Shown: positions 1 to 7,280, counted from the stretch's first letter. The stretch: 14,516 nucleotides of DNA from RUG12395 sp045541735 (GCA_045541735.1 JAZQJQ010000048.1:1-14516), one strand, 5' to 3'. Made by a program: numbers and translations. Notes: generated by a model from the letters alone, not told the origin.

Positions 1-852
1 CATGGCTACGATCCGACTTATATACGCACCTGCGACGGGTATGAGCGCAGTAAATGCAACCAGTGCGCCTATCATAGTTGCGTAAGGGAGACCGAGGATA
101 AGCATTCCAACGGTACAAAGCGCACCGAGTATGACTGCCTCTGTACACTGGCCTACAATATATCTTGAAAAACAGTCGTTTGCAACTTCAAGAAAATACA
201 CTGTGCGGGAATACCATTTTTCGGGCATAATACGTTTTGAGAGGCGCGATATCCGGCTGAGTATTCCTTCCTTATCCGCAAGCAGATAAATTGCAAAAAT
301 AGTGGAAAGAAAAGCGGAAACAAGCGCGGAAAACACAGAGGTCACTACCGAAAGTGCTATGTTTACAACGCTTCCGATACCCGTTGTTAAGGCATTGAAT
401 ATCTCGCCGACACGGGATTTCCAATCGATCTTTTCAAGCGATGCTATGATATCCTCGGGCAGTATATGGAATTTTTCCATCCAGTCGATAACGCTTCTTA
501 TTGCTTTAGGAAGCTCGTTTATAAGCAGTGCAACACAGTCCACAAGCTTGGGCACGATAAGCCAGATAACGAGAGAGACTACCGCAATGAGCGTAACGAA
601 CGCAAGCACAAGCGAGACGGGACGTTTAAGCTTTCTTGCAGCTTTATTACGAAGCCTTGGAAACAAAAGCTTTTCGTACTTTGACATAAGCAGATCAACC
701 ACGTATGCAATAACAAATCCCGTAACGAGCGGTGATACCGCACCGAGCAAAGCCCAAAACAGCTTTGCCGCCGCAGGCCACAGCTGAACAGCCAAAAAGA
801 TGCCGAAAGCCGTTATTCCGAGCATCAGACAGTTTTTCCAAGTTATCTTCAT
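1..852 (-). CDS. AI-2E family transporter (membrane permease), 3' part cut off by window edge
   Basis: This gene encodes a polytopic inner-membrane protein of the AI-2E/UPF0118 (TqsA/PerM-like) family. Members export or exchange small molecules, and some drive Na+/H+ exchange, so the substrate cannot be read from sequence. The frame is open from the ATG at 852 to the window edge (284 codons); the C-terminus lies outside. The start begins MKITWKNCLMLGITAFGIFL, a first membrane segment. Further hydrophobic segments follow, including SLVLAFVTLIAVVSLVIWLI and the stretch ending IFAIYLLADKEG. Near the edge, GLPYATMIGALVAFTALIPV is the family's conserved region (an ALIPxxG-type motif). A GGAGGT Shine-Dalgarno sits 3-4 bases before the ATG, a slightly tight spacing. 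The gene is divergent from ruvX, with its own candidate promoter in the shared gap. The family call is confident; the transported substrate is unknown. Confidence 0.85.
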   Translation of the reverse strand, partial: MKITWKNCLMLGITAFGIFLAVQLWPAAAKLFWALLGAVSPLVTGFVIAYVVDLLMSKYEKLLFPRLRNKAARKLKRPVSLVLAFVTLIAVVSLVIWLIVPKLVDCVALLINELPKAIRSVIDWMEKFHILPEDIIASLEKIDWKSRVGEIFNALTTGIGSVVNIALSVVTSVFSALVSAFLSTIFAIYLLADKEGILSRISRLSKRIMPEKWYSRTVYFLEVANDCFSRYIVGQCTEAVILGALCTVGMLILGLPYATMIGALVAFTALIPVAGAYISRIVAM

Positions 853-874
853 ATGACCTCCACGGTGCAATTCC

Positions 875-904
875 TTGACAATACGGTTCGTTTAATGGTA
901 TTAT
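875..904 (+). promoter_or_regulatory. Candidate sigma-A promoter for ruvX
   Basis: On the plus strand there is TTGACA (875-880), an 18-base spacer, then TATTAT (899-904). An alternative -10, TATAAT at 902-907, would need a 21-base spacer. It shares the palindromic -10 region with the divergent transporter promoter. Confidence 0.6.
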
Positions 905-928
905 AATATTTAAGGTAATTTTTTGCAA
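900..928 (-). promoter_or_regulatory. Candidate sigma-A promoter for the AI-2E transporter gene
   Basis: On the minus strand there is TTGCAA (928-923), a 17-base spacer, then TATAAT (905-900). This would give a leader of about 40 bases before the ATG at 852. The -10 overlaps the -10 of the opposing ruvX promoter inside the perfect palindrome TATTATAATA (899-908). Confidence 0.6.
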
Positions 929-959
929 TGAATAATTTGTAAATAATAACGGAGAAGCA

Positions 960-1388
960 ATGATATATATAGGTTTTGATTACGGTGACAAGCGCACGGG
1001 TGTTTCCATATCCGATGCATCCGCCTTTCTCGCCGGCGGACTTTGCACTATCACGATGCCGTCGATGACCCGCACGGCAGAGGAAGCGGTGAGACTTGCA
1101 AAAAAGCACGGCGCAGAGGAGGCTGTTGTCGGTCTTCCGCTTAATATGGACGGCACAGAGGGCGCAAGAGCCGCAACAGCACACGCTTTCGGCGATATGC
1201 TTTTAAAGCTTTCGGACGGATATATCAAGGCAGTGCATTACTGCGACGAGCGTCTTTCCACAGTTGAGGCGCACGGCATACTCAGTTTTTCAAATGTGCA
1301 CAGCAAAAAGCGCAAAAAAGTAATAGACACGCTTTCGGCCGAGCTTATTTTGCAGTATTTTTTAGACGAAAATCGCAAAAACAAATAA
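960..1388 (+). CDS. ruvX: Putative Holliday junction resolvase / pre-16S rRNA nuclease, YqgF family
   Basis: The 142-residue product has the usual length of the YqgF/RuvX family, RNase H-fold nucleases linked to 16S rRNA 5'-end maturation and sometimes called RuvC-like resolvases. The N-terminal motif IGFDYGDKRTGVS carries the first acidic residue (Asp7). VVGLPLNMDG is the family's central motif. YCDERLST holds Asp96/Glu97, and the C-terminal IDTLSAELILQYFL carries Asp123, completing the acidic metal-binding set. The start is set by GGAG a few bases before the ATG at 960. It is transcribed away from the AI-2E transporter, and htrA follows 88 bases downstream without a visible terminator, so partial co-transcription is possible. 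Family assignment is firm. The physiological role (rRNA processing versus recombination) comes from family knowledge, not from this sequence. Confidence 0.93.
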   Translation: MIYIGFDYGDKRTGVSISDASAFLAGGLCTITMPSMTRTAEEAVRLAKKHGAEEAVVGLPLNMDGTEGARAATAHAFGDMLLKLSDGYIKAVHYCDERLSTVEAHGILSFSNVHSKKRKKVIDTLSAELILQYFLDENRKNK

Positions 1389-1391
1389 AAG

Positions 1392-1421
1392 CTTTCAGAC
1401 AGCGTTTATCTTTCTTTCATA
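1392..1421 (+). promoter_or_regulatory. Three 11-bp-phased CTTTCA-like direct repeats upstream of htrA; candidate OmpR-type operator
   Basis: CTTTCA (1392-1397), CGTTTA (1403-1408) and CTTTCA (1414-1419) lie exactly 11 bases apart. Tandem half-sites with 10-11 base periodicity are typical of OmpR/PhoB-family regulator sites, and such a regulator is encoded just downstream of htrA. The repeats sit just before where the -35 would be for a -10-like TATAAA at 1447-1452. That -35 position reads ACCGTC, which is poor and fits an activator-dependent promoter. The repeats are short, so chance is possible. Confidence 0.35.
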
Positions 1422-1476
1422 GAACCGTCACAAATCGAGGATAGACTATAAATATAAACAACCTGCGGAGGTAATT

Positions 1477-2931
1477 ATGAACGAATACGAAAACAACGGG
1501 ATGTACAACTCTAACAACTCCCACGAGAATAATAACAACGATCAGAACAACGGCGCAAAAGTCGATTATTCTGCGGCTTCTCGCCCTGCAGACAACAGAC
1601 CTAACGGCGAATACCATTACAGCTACCGCGGAAGCTATAATCCCAATTACAGCACCGCAAACAGACCTTTCTACAACGGATACAATCAAAATTATGACAG
1701 AGATTACGGACACTACACATACAATGCTCCACGCCGCACAGAGGAAGCCCCCAAGCCGAAAAAAGAAAAGAAAACCTTTGGAATGGGTGCCGTATGCGCA
1801 ATTCTTGCCGCTTGCATCGTACTTTCTGCCGCTGCAGGCATCGGCGGAGTTTATCTCGGCCGCTCCATATTTTCAAATGACAATGAGGGGACTCCCGGCA
1901 CAAGCACCGACGTTCCCACGCAGAACCATAGTGCAAGCGTTATAGTAGTCAACCCAAGCAATACCACCGTGTCTACCGGCAATTATGCAGACGTTGCAAC
2001 TGCTGTTCATGAGACCGTAGTTGAGATAAGCACCGAAATAGTACAGACCAGCTCCCTATTCGGTCAGTACGTTACGGGCGGTGCGGGAAGCGGAGTTGTC
2101 ATTTCCGATGACGGCCTCATCCTTACAAACTACCACGTAATAGCGGGTGCTACCAAGATAGTTGCGCGTCTTTCCGACGGAACAGAATATGAAGCAACTG
2201 TAACGGGATCCGATTCCGAAACCGATATAGCGCTTCTCAAGGTAAATGCAAAGAACCTTAAATTCGCAACGATGGGCAATAGCGATGCGCTTGTTGTGGG
2301 CCAGGAGGTCGTTGCCATCGGCAACCCCCTCGGCGAGCTTGGAGGAAGCGTTACAAACGGCATTGTCAGCGCACTTGACCGCGAGGTCGAGATAGAGGGC
2401 GAAGTCATGAACCTGCTCCAGACAAATGCGGCAGTCAACCCCGGAAACTCAGGTGGCGGACTTTTCAATCTGGCAGGCGAGCTTGTCGGCGTTGTTAACG
2501 CGAAGTCCTCAGGCACCGGCATCGAAGGTATCGGATTTGCTATCCCGATAAACGATGCAGTTACAGTAATTAAGGAGCTTTCTGAATACGGCTACGTGAG
2601 AGGAAGAGTGCATCTCGGAATCCGTTATAACGAGATAACCGAGATCACGATGCAGTACTACTACTACGGCTACACCAAACCCGGGATCTACGTTGTTGAA
2701 TCCCCCCTTAACACCGAATTAAAGAAGAATGACCGCATCGTTGCTATTGACGACGTGGAGATATCCACCGCCGCGGATATCAAGGCGGTCCTCCGCTCAC
2801 ACAAAATAGGAGATACTCTCAAGGTCACGGTAGTGCGCAACGGCAGAAACGTAACGGTTACAGTTACCTGCTATGAATACGTCCCCGAGGGCGTTGATAC
2901 TAAAATAGACTTCCAGACCGCAGATAATTGA
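1477..2931 (+). CDS. htrA: Membrane-anchored HtrA/DegP-type serine protease with PDZ domain
   Basis: The 484-residue product is an S1C-family (DegP/HtrA) protease that degrades misfolded proteins outside the membrane. Residues 1-100 form a cytoplasmic, Asn/Tyr-rich tail followed by a basic stretch (PKPKKEKK). One membrane segment spans about 102-128. After a short linker comes the trypsin-like domain with a complete triad: His220 in TNYHV, Asp250 in ETDIALLK, Ser325 in NPGNSGGGLF. One PDZ domain covers about 378-472 (VHLGIRY through VTVTVTC). The architecture is the usual Gram-positive one of membrane anchor, protease and single PDZ. The ATG at 1477 is preceded by GGAGGT at good spacing. An intrinsic terminator follows the stop, and a two-component system lies directly downstream, suggesting envelope-stress control as for Bacillus CssRS and HtrA. 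The family call is very secure. Confidence 0.95.
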   Translation: MNEYENNGMYNSNNSHENNNNDQNNGAKVDYSAASRPADNRPNGEYHYSYRGSYNPNYSTANRPFYNGYNQNYDRDYGHYTYNAPRRTEEAPKPKKEKKTFGMGAVCAILAACIVLSAAAGIGGVYLGRSIFSNDNEGTPGTSTDVPTQNHSASVIVVNPSNTTVSTGNYADVATAVHETVVEISTEIVQTSSLFGQYVTGGAGSGVVISDDGLILTNYHVIAGATKIVARLSDGTEYEATVTGSDSETDIALLKVNAKNLKFATMGNSDALVVGQEVVAIGNPLGELGGSVTNGIVSALDREVEIEGEVMNLLQTNAAVNPGNSGGGLFNLAGELVGVVNAKSSGTGIEGIGFAIPINDAVTVIKELSEYGYVRGRVHLGIRYNEITEITMQYYYYGYTKPGIYVVESPLNTELKKNDRIVAIDDVEISTAADIKAVLRSHKIGDTLKVTVVRNGRNVTVTVTCYEYVPEGVDTKIDFQTADN

Positions 2932-2937
2932 CGTCAA

Positions 2938-2969
2938 GGGGTCATTGCGGATGCAATGACCCCTTTTTT
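2938..2969 (+). terminator. Intrinsic terminator after htrA
   Basis: An 11-bp perfect stem (2938-2948 with 2953-2963; GGGGTCATTGC on the left) closes a GGAT loop and is followed by six T (2964-2969). It starts 7 bases after the htrA stop. The T run abuts the Shine-Dalgarno of the response-regulator gene, so regulator transcription must either read through it or start upstream of it. Confidence 0.9.
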
Positions 2970-2975
2970 AAGGAG
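2970..2975 (+). promoter_or_regulatory. Ribosome binding site of the response regulator, abutting the terminator
   Basis: AAGGAG lies 7 bases before the ATG at 2982 and fixes that codon as the start, rather than the in-frame TTG at 2928. It begins immediately after the terminator T run, which leaves no room for a promoter between the terminator and the gene. Confidence 0.8.
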
Positions 2976-2981
2976 TTTTAT

Positions 2982-3674
2982 ATGTATAAGATCCTCATTG
3001 TAGACGACGAAGCAAGAATACGCGAGCTCATACGCAAATATGCTGAGTTCGAAGGACATAACGTAAGCGAAGCAAGTGACGGACTGAGCGCCGTCCACAT
3101 GTGCCGTCAGCATGATTTCGACATCGTAATAATGGATATTATGATGCCGGAGCTTGACGGCTTTTCCGCCTGCAGGGAAATAAGAAAGACAAGCAACGTA
3201 CCGATACTTATGCTAAGTGCACGCGGAGAGGAATATGACCGCATAAGCGGATTTCAGCTTGGGATAGACGATTACGTAACAAAGCCGTTTTCCCCGAAGG
3301 AGCTTATGCTTCGCATAGAAGCTATAATGAAGCGCGCGGGCACTGCAAGATCCGCAGAAAAAGCGGAAGGATTTGAAGTATACGAAACAGAGGGACTGCG
3401 AGTCAATTTTACGGCACGCACAGTCACCGTAGACGGAGTACGTACCGACCTTTCTCCCAAAGAGTACGATCTTCTTTTCTATATGATACGCAACCGCAAC
3501 ATAGCGCTTACCCGCGACAAGCTGATATGCGAGGTATGGGGTTACGATTTTTACGGCGGAGACAGAACGCTTGATACACACATAAAATTACTCCGCAAGA
3601 GCATCGGCAAGTATGCAGACCGAATCGTTACCCTCAGAGGTGTAGGCTACCGATTTGACGCTCCCGAAAAATAA
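2982..3674 (+). CDS. OmpR/PhoB-family response regulator (CssR-like context)
   Basis: The 230-residue product is a DNA-binding response regulator. Residues 1 to about 115 form the receiver domain: acidic pocket in ILIVDDEA, phospho-acceptor Asp52 in VIMDIMMPELDG, the switch Ser in MLSARG, and conserved Lys101 in YVTKPFSPKEL. The OmpR-type winged helix spans about 135-228, with LSPKEYDLLFYM, the recognition region DRTLDTHIKLLRKSIG, and the closing IVTLRGVGYRFD. The start at 2982 is set by AAGGAG. The upstream in-frame TTG would add an extension with no homology to the domain. The kinase gene starts one base after its stop, so the two are translationally coupled. Its position behind htrA suggests it regulates cell-envelope quality control, but the regulon is inferred from context only. 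A CssR, YycF or PhoP-type name cannot be chosen from sequence alone. Confidence 0.93.
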   Translation: MYKILIVDDEARIRELIRKYAEFEGHNVSEASDGLSAVHMCRQHDFDIVIMDIMMPELDGFSACREIRKTSNVPILMLSARGEEYDRISGFQLGIDDYVTKPFSPKELMLRIEAIMKRAGTARSAEKAEGFEVYETEGLRVNFTARTVTVDGVRTDLSPKEYDLLFYMIRNRNIALTRDKLICEVWGYDFYGGDRTLDTHIKLLRKSIGKYADRIVTLRGVGYRFDAPEK

Positions 3675-3675
3675 T

Positions 3676-5166
3676 ATGAAAATGAAAAGAAAAAACAAAA
3701 CGGCAAGCGCTCCTCTGAAGCTAAAGCTGTTCGGTGCTTTCGCAGGATTTGCCGCAGCTATACTGTTACTCTTGTGGGTGCTTCAGATATGGCATCTCGA
3801 CGATTTCTACTACACGATCACAAAACGCAGCTTAGCCGAAGCGGGCGAAAGCCTTATAGATTCAAGTACGGAGGAATTACAGAGCGCATCTGACAGTATC
3901 GCACTTTCAAATGAAATATGCGTGCTTATATTTGATAACAGCGGAAAGAAACTGGCATCCTCAGAGACCTCCGGCGGATGTCTCATCCACAAGCTGGGAA
4001 ACGAAAATCTCAACGAGCTTTATTCTTCTGCTCTTGCGGCGGGAGGATATACCGTTACTCCAATAAGGCTTTCCCGCTTGCCGCAAGGCAACTCCGCACC
4101 GGAGGACGGTATTCCCTCTTTTGAGGGGGCAGAAGATATCTCCCCTGCCAAGATATCAAAAAAATACGATCTTTCAAGACTTGTTTACTCCTCCGTAAAT
4201 CAAACGGAAAGCGGTGTCAGATTCATACTGCTCGATTGTCCTCTTACTCCCGTCAGCGCTGTATCCAATACTTTGATGATACAGCTTGCGGTCGTATCCG
4301 TTATCGCGGCTTTTATTGCGCTTATTGCGGCATTCATACTGTCGCGCAGGATCTCAAAGCCTATAGTCGGACTTTCAGAAAGCGCTGCAATGCTCGCAAG
4401 CGGTAATTACGGAACTGATTTTAAAGGCGGAGGGTGCCGTGAAATAGACGAGCTTTCCGACGCGCTTGCCTATGCGGCAGGCGAGCTTTCAAAGGTAGAC
4501 CGAATGCAGAGGGAGCTTATCGCAAACGTCAGCCACGACCTGCGCACACCACTTACAATGATAACCGGATATGCGGAGGTAATGCGCGATATACCCGGCG
4601 AAAATACGCCTGAAAACGTGCAGGTCATCCTCGACGAAACAGCTAGGCTCAGTGCACTTGTTAACGATATAATCGACCTCTCCCGTATGCAGGACGGAGG
4701 AAGGGCGCTTGATATACAAACGTTTTCCCTCTCCGAAGCGCTGACAAGTACTGCCGAGCGCTTCAAAAAACTTAATGAATGCAAAGGTTACACCATAATT
4801 TGCCAAGCAGATGAAAATGTGCTTGTGCACGCCGACCGCACAGCCATAATCCAAGTACTTTACAACCTCATCGGAAACGCTATAACCTACACCGGCGAGG
4901 ATAAGACCGTATACGTAAGTCTACGCACCGAAAATAACTTCGTGTACGTTGAGATATCCGATACCGGCAAAGGTATAGATGAGAATGAGCTTGAACACAT
5001 CTGGAAGCGCTACTACCGCTCCGAAGAAAACCATGCGCGAGGTATCGGAGGCTCCGGCATCGGACTTTCCATCGTAAAAGAGCTTCTCGAAGCACACGGC
5101 GCAGATTTCGGTGTTACTTCAGGAAATCGCGGAACCACCTTCCGCTTCTCGCTTCCGATAGCTTGA
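3676..5166 (+). CDS. Two-component sensor histidine kinase with extracytoplasmic sensor region and HAMP domain
   Basis: The 496-residue product is an integral-membrane kinase, the partner of the preceding regulator. Membrane segment 1 is at about 18-39 and segment 2 at about 200-222, flanking a roughly 160-residue extracytoplasmic region of no recognised domain. A HAMP linker follows (SKPIVGLSESAAML...). The dimerisation/phosphotransfer domain carries His287 in NVSHDLRTPLTMI. The ATP-binding domain shows the N box (NLIGNAITYTG, Asn397/Asn401), the G1 box (ISDTGKGI, Asp429), WKRYYR, and the G2 box GIGGSGIGLSIVKE near 456. The ATG at 3676 comes one base after the regulator stop, and no good Shine-Dalgarno precedes it, so coupled translation is likely. 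A strong terminator follows at 5298. The stimulus is not readable from sequence; the linkage to htrA suggests misfolded secreted protein or wall stress. Confidence 0.93.
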   Translation: MKMKRKNKTASAPLKLKLFGAFAGFAAAILLLLWVLQIWHLDDFYYTITKRSLAEAGESLIDSSTEELQSASDSIALSNEICVLIFDNSGKKLASSETSGGCLIHKLGNENLNELYSSALAAGGYTVTPIRLSRLPQGNSAPEDGIPSFEGAEDISPAKISKKYDLSRLVYSSVNQTESGVRFILLDCPLTPVSAVSNTLMIQLAVVSVIAAFIALIAAFILSRRISKPIVGLSESAAMLASGNYGTDFKGGGCREIDELSDALAYAAGELSKVDRMQRELIANVSHDLRTPLTMITGYAEVMRDIPGENTPENVQVILDETARLSALVNDIIDLSRMQDGGRALDIQTFSLSEALTSTAERFKKLNECKGYTIICQADENVLVHADRTAIIQVLYNLIGNAITYTGEDKTVYVSLRTENNFVYVEISDTGKGIDENELEHIWKRYYRSEENHARGIGGSGIGLSIVKELLEAHGADFGVTSGNRGTTFRFSLPIA

Positions 5167-5223
5167 CGACGGGGCAACCGATAAACGAAGTTGAAACACT
5201 TTTACTAACAGATATTAAGAGCA

Positions 5224-5272
5224 ATCCCTCAATCAGCTTCGCTGAGCGCTCTTTGGCACAAGGTAGCCTTCT
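5224..5272. repeat. Degenerate small palindromic intergenic repeat
   Basis: The stretch contains CCCTCAATCAGC, a loop TTC and GCTGA (5233-5237 pairs with 5241-5245), then CTCTTTGGCACAAGGTAGCC. This arrangement of a CCCTC-type end, a small hairpin and an imperfect CTCC/CAAGG-type arm resembles, from memory, short repeats scattered in genomes of gut Clostridia. A related-looking copy lies at the right edge of the window. It fills most of the 183-base gap between the kinase and the convergent lipoprotein gene. Confidence 0.4.
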
Positions 5273-5297
5273 CTTCTTGCTATGAATCGTATATAAG

Positions 5298-5337
5298 AAA
5301 ACTCACGCAGATCGATTTCGGTCTGCGTGAGTTTTTT
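5298..5337. terminator. Bidirectional terminator between the kinase and lipoprotein genes
   Basis: A 14-bp perfect stem (5298-5311 with 5322-5335) has a 10-base loop and is flanked by A-rich and T-rich tracts (T at 5332-5337). It serves the plus-strand kinase operon and, read in reverse, the minus-strand lipoprotein gene that ends at 5350. Confidence 0.9.
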
Positions 5338-5349
5338 GTTATTAGCCAA

Positions 5350-7212
5350 TTACTTAAGAGTGATCTTACCCCAGTCGTTAGTATTGTTCATACCTGCGGC
5401 GGAGTGGCTGTCCTCGGTGGTGGACTTGCCGTTGGGGGCATCGCGGTTGATGAGCTTAACGCGGTATGCAAGCTCGCCGCCCTCGGTCTTAATAAGCTCC
5501 CTGGGGAACGCAAGCTCGTAAACAACGCCGTTATCGAGATCGCCCATCATATCGTTTATCTGTCCGTCTACTGCGATATTATACTTGATACCGAGCTCAT
5601 CGGCAACAAGCTTCTCGTTCTTATCGTTTATGCTTGCACGGCGCTCGACCTCAACACCTTCGTTTGTAAAGGTCATCATATAATAACCGGTATTTCCGTC
5701 GTGAAGATAAATAACGAACTTATCGTTATCGGTAATATAGTAATCAAGCCTTTCACCGAGAACGTAGATATAATCGTCATCGTATGCAAAGCGAACGGAA
5801 GCCTGCGCCTGGCTGTCCGCGCCGAGGAACACCGCATCCGTGCTTGCATCCCACTCTGCGGTGTTTGCGCTGAGTGTCGGCGTAAGCTTGTAGGCATTCA
5901 GTCTGTGGTTCAGGTAAAGTCTGCCTACTTTAGCAGAAAACTCGTCAGTGCAAACGGTAAGTGCAACACTGTGGCTTGTGATCTTTTCGGAAGCTCCCCA
6001 ATCTCCGGTGCCTGTGAAAATTGTGTTCTCATCATAGAACTTTTTGGCATCGGCGGAGGCAAGGCGGTAACGGAACGTTCCTGACCAGTGATAAGTAAGC
6101 AACACCTCACCCGAATCAAACTGAGAAAGATACGGACCTGCAAGATTGAATACCTTAGTTTGTCTGTTTGCGGGTCCCGTTGCACTCATCGAAAGAGAGT
6201 CCTTGTATCCGTCGTTGTTATACGAAATGGAAAACTTGTATGATCCGTTGCCGGTAGCCGCAGGAGTATGAGTTTCAACGGCAAGAGCTATAGTTCCGTT
6301 ATTTAACTGAAGGGCAACGGGCATCTGGTCATTGTAACGCTTGACCCCGTTTAAGGTAGTTACATAACAACGCATTACGTACTGTGGCATATAGGGTGAC
6401 TCGGTAACATTGGGAGTCCACGTCTTACCTCCGTCTGCAGAACGAATAAGTCCGACTCCGCTTGAACGATCATTAAACCCGTGTTCAACAATAGACGGAG
6501 CGGTACATGAGAAATAGATATATATCTCACCGTTATCCGCTTCAAGCACACAAGGTTCCCAGTTTGTTCCCTTATATACTATCTGAGGCTCCGTCCAGGT
6601 TTTACCCTTATCAGAAGAAAATGAGATAACAAGACCGTTCTCCCCTACTTCCTTTTGATAAGACTTTTCCGCACGGTAAGAGGATACAAGAAGAATTCTG
6701 CCGTCCTTCAGCACGCAGGAATCGGGAGTCATATACTTCAAGTTGTCGCGCGTGCCGTTCACGGTCACATATCCCTGTTTTAACACGGTAACGGGGTTTT
6801 TCCATTTGATGCAGTCATTGCTTGTCATGCAGTAAACGGAACCGCCGAGCCTTGTATTATGGAAGGTCATGATGTAATTCTCATCATCGACCATCTTGAT
6901 ACGGGTGTAATAGGCTTTGATACCGCCCATCTTGTCCGGAGTTAAGGTATAGGATTCACGGTAATTGGCAACCAACGTACTCTTGTCTTCCTCACCGGCA
7001 GCAGAATCCAATGGGTATTCAGTAGTGTTGAGCTGCGATATTTTGTGTATCTCAAGAGGCTTTAACACAGGATATTGCACAGCGGTAGTCACCTCCTCAG
7101 TAGGAGCATCTGTAATAGGATCCGTTGCAGGTGCATCGGTCCCCTCCGGGGGAGTATTTGCGCAAGCGGAAAACAGCATTACGCAAGCAAAAAGCAAAGC
7201 AAGCTTTTTCAT
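5350..7212 (-). CDS. Secreted lipoprotein with sialidase-fold (BNR/Asp-box) propeller and CBM9-like domain
   Basis: The 620-residue product begins with a lipoprotein signal (MKKLALLFACVMLFSAC; lipobox LFSAC, lipidated Cys17) and a Thr/Pro/Asp-rich linker to about residue 45, so it is anchored outside the membrane. The central part (about 75-435) looks like a six-bladed sialidase-superfamily propeller, with clear Asp boxes SSDKGKTW (199-206) and SADGGKTW (258-265) and a degenerate one (SNDCIKW). NDQMPVALQLNNGTIALAVE resembles a motif found in GH33/GH93-type propeller enzymes. From about 450 (EWDASTDAVFLG, then DDDYIYVLGE and DKFVIYL) a CBM9/DOMON-like beta-sandwich runs to the end. GGAGG precedes the ATG. 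Likely a glycan-acting surface enzyme or glycan-binding lipoprotein. I could not assign the sialidase Arg triad with certainty, so specificity (sialic acid, arabinan, other) is open. Confidence 0.82.
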   Translation of the reverse strand: MKKLALLFACVMLFSACANTPPEGTDAPATDPITDAPTEEVTTAVQYPVLKPLEIHKISQLNTTEYPLDSAAGEEDKSTLVANYRESYTLTPDKMGGIKAYYTRIKMVDDENYIMTFHNTRLGGSVYCMTSNDCIKWKNPVTVLKQGYVTVNGTRDNLKYMTPDSCVLKDGRILLVSSYRAEKSYQKEVGENGLVISFSSDKGKTWTEPQIVYKGTNWEPCVLEADNGEIYIYFSCTAPSIVEHGFNDRSSGVGLIRSADGGKTWTPNVTESPYMPQYVMRCYVTTLNGVKRYNDQMPVALQLNNGTIALAVETHTPAATGNGSYKFSISYNNDGYKDSLSMSATGPANRQTKVFNLAGPYLSQFDSGEVLLTYHWSGTFRYRLASADAKKFYDENTIFTGTGDWGASEKITSHSVALTVCTDEFSAKVGRLYLNHRLNAYKLTPTLSANTAEWDASTDAVFLGADSQAQASVRFAYDDDYIYVLGERLDYYITDNDKFVIYLHDGNTGYYMMTFTNEGVEVERRASINDKNEKLVADELGIKYNIAVDGQINDMMGDLDNGVVYELAFPRELIKTEGGELAYRVKLINRDAPNGKSTTEDSHSAAGMNNTNDWGKITLK

Positions 7213-7251
7213 TTTTCCTCCAAGTTTAAAATATGTTGTTGTTACAAGAAT

Positions 7252-7280
7252 ATTTTAACAAAAAACAATATAAAACACAA
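7252..7280 (-). promoter_or_regulatory. Candidate promoter for the lipoprotein gene
   Basis: On the minus strand there is TTGTGT (7280-7275), a 17-base spacer, then TAAAAT (7257-7252). This would give a leader of about 35 bases that contains the GGAGG ribosome binding site. The surrounding sequence is very AT-rich. Confidence 0.5.

Noticed and set aside
302..787. Plus-strand open frame opposite the AI-2E transporter
   Set aside because: The minus-strand frame is open to the window edge and encodes the conserved membrane segments and the ALIP motif; the plus frame is its Ser/Thr-rich shadow.
2923..2928. GATAAT at the end of htrA as a -10 for the regulator gene
   Set aside because: The only -35-like TTGATA (2894-2899) is 23 bases away, too far, and any transcript from it would still have to pass the terminator hairpin.
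5404..6084. Plus-strand open frame of 226 codons opposite the lipoprotein gene
   Set aside because: It is antisense to the well-supported CBM9/BNR lipoprotein, whose signal peptide and Asp boxes fix the true frame; no promoter or ribosome binding site was seen for it.
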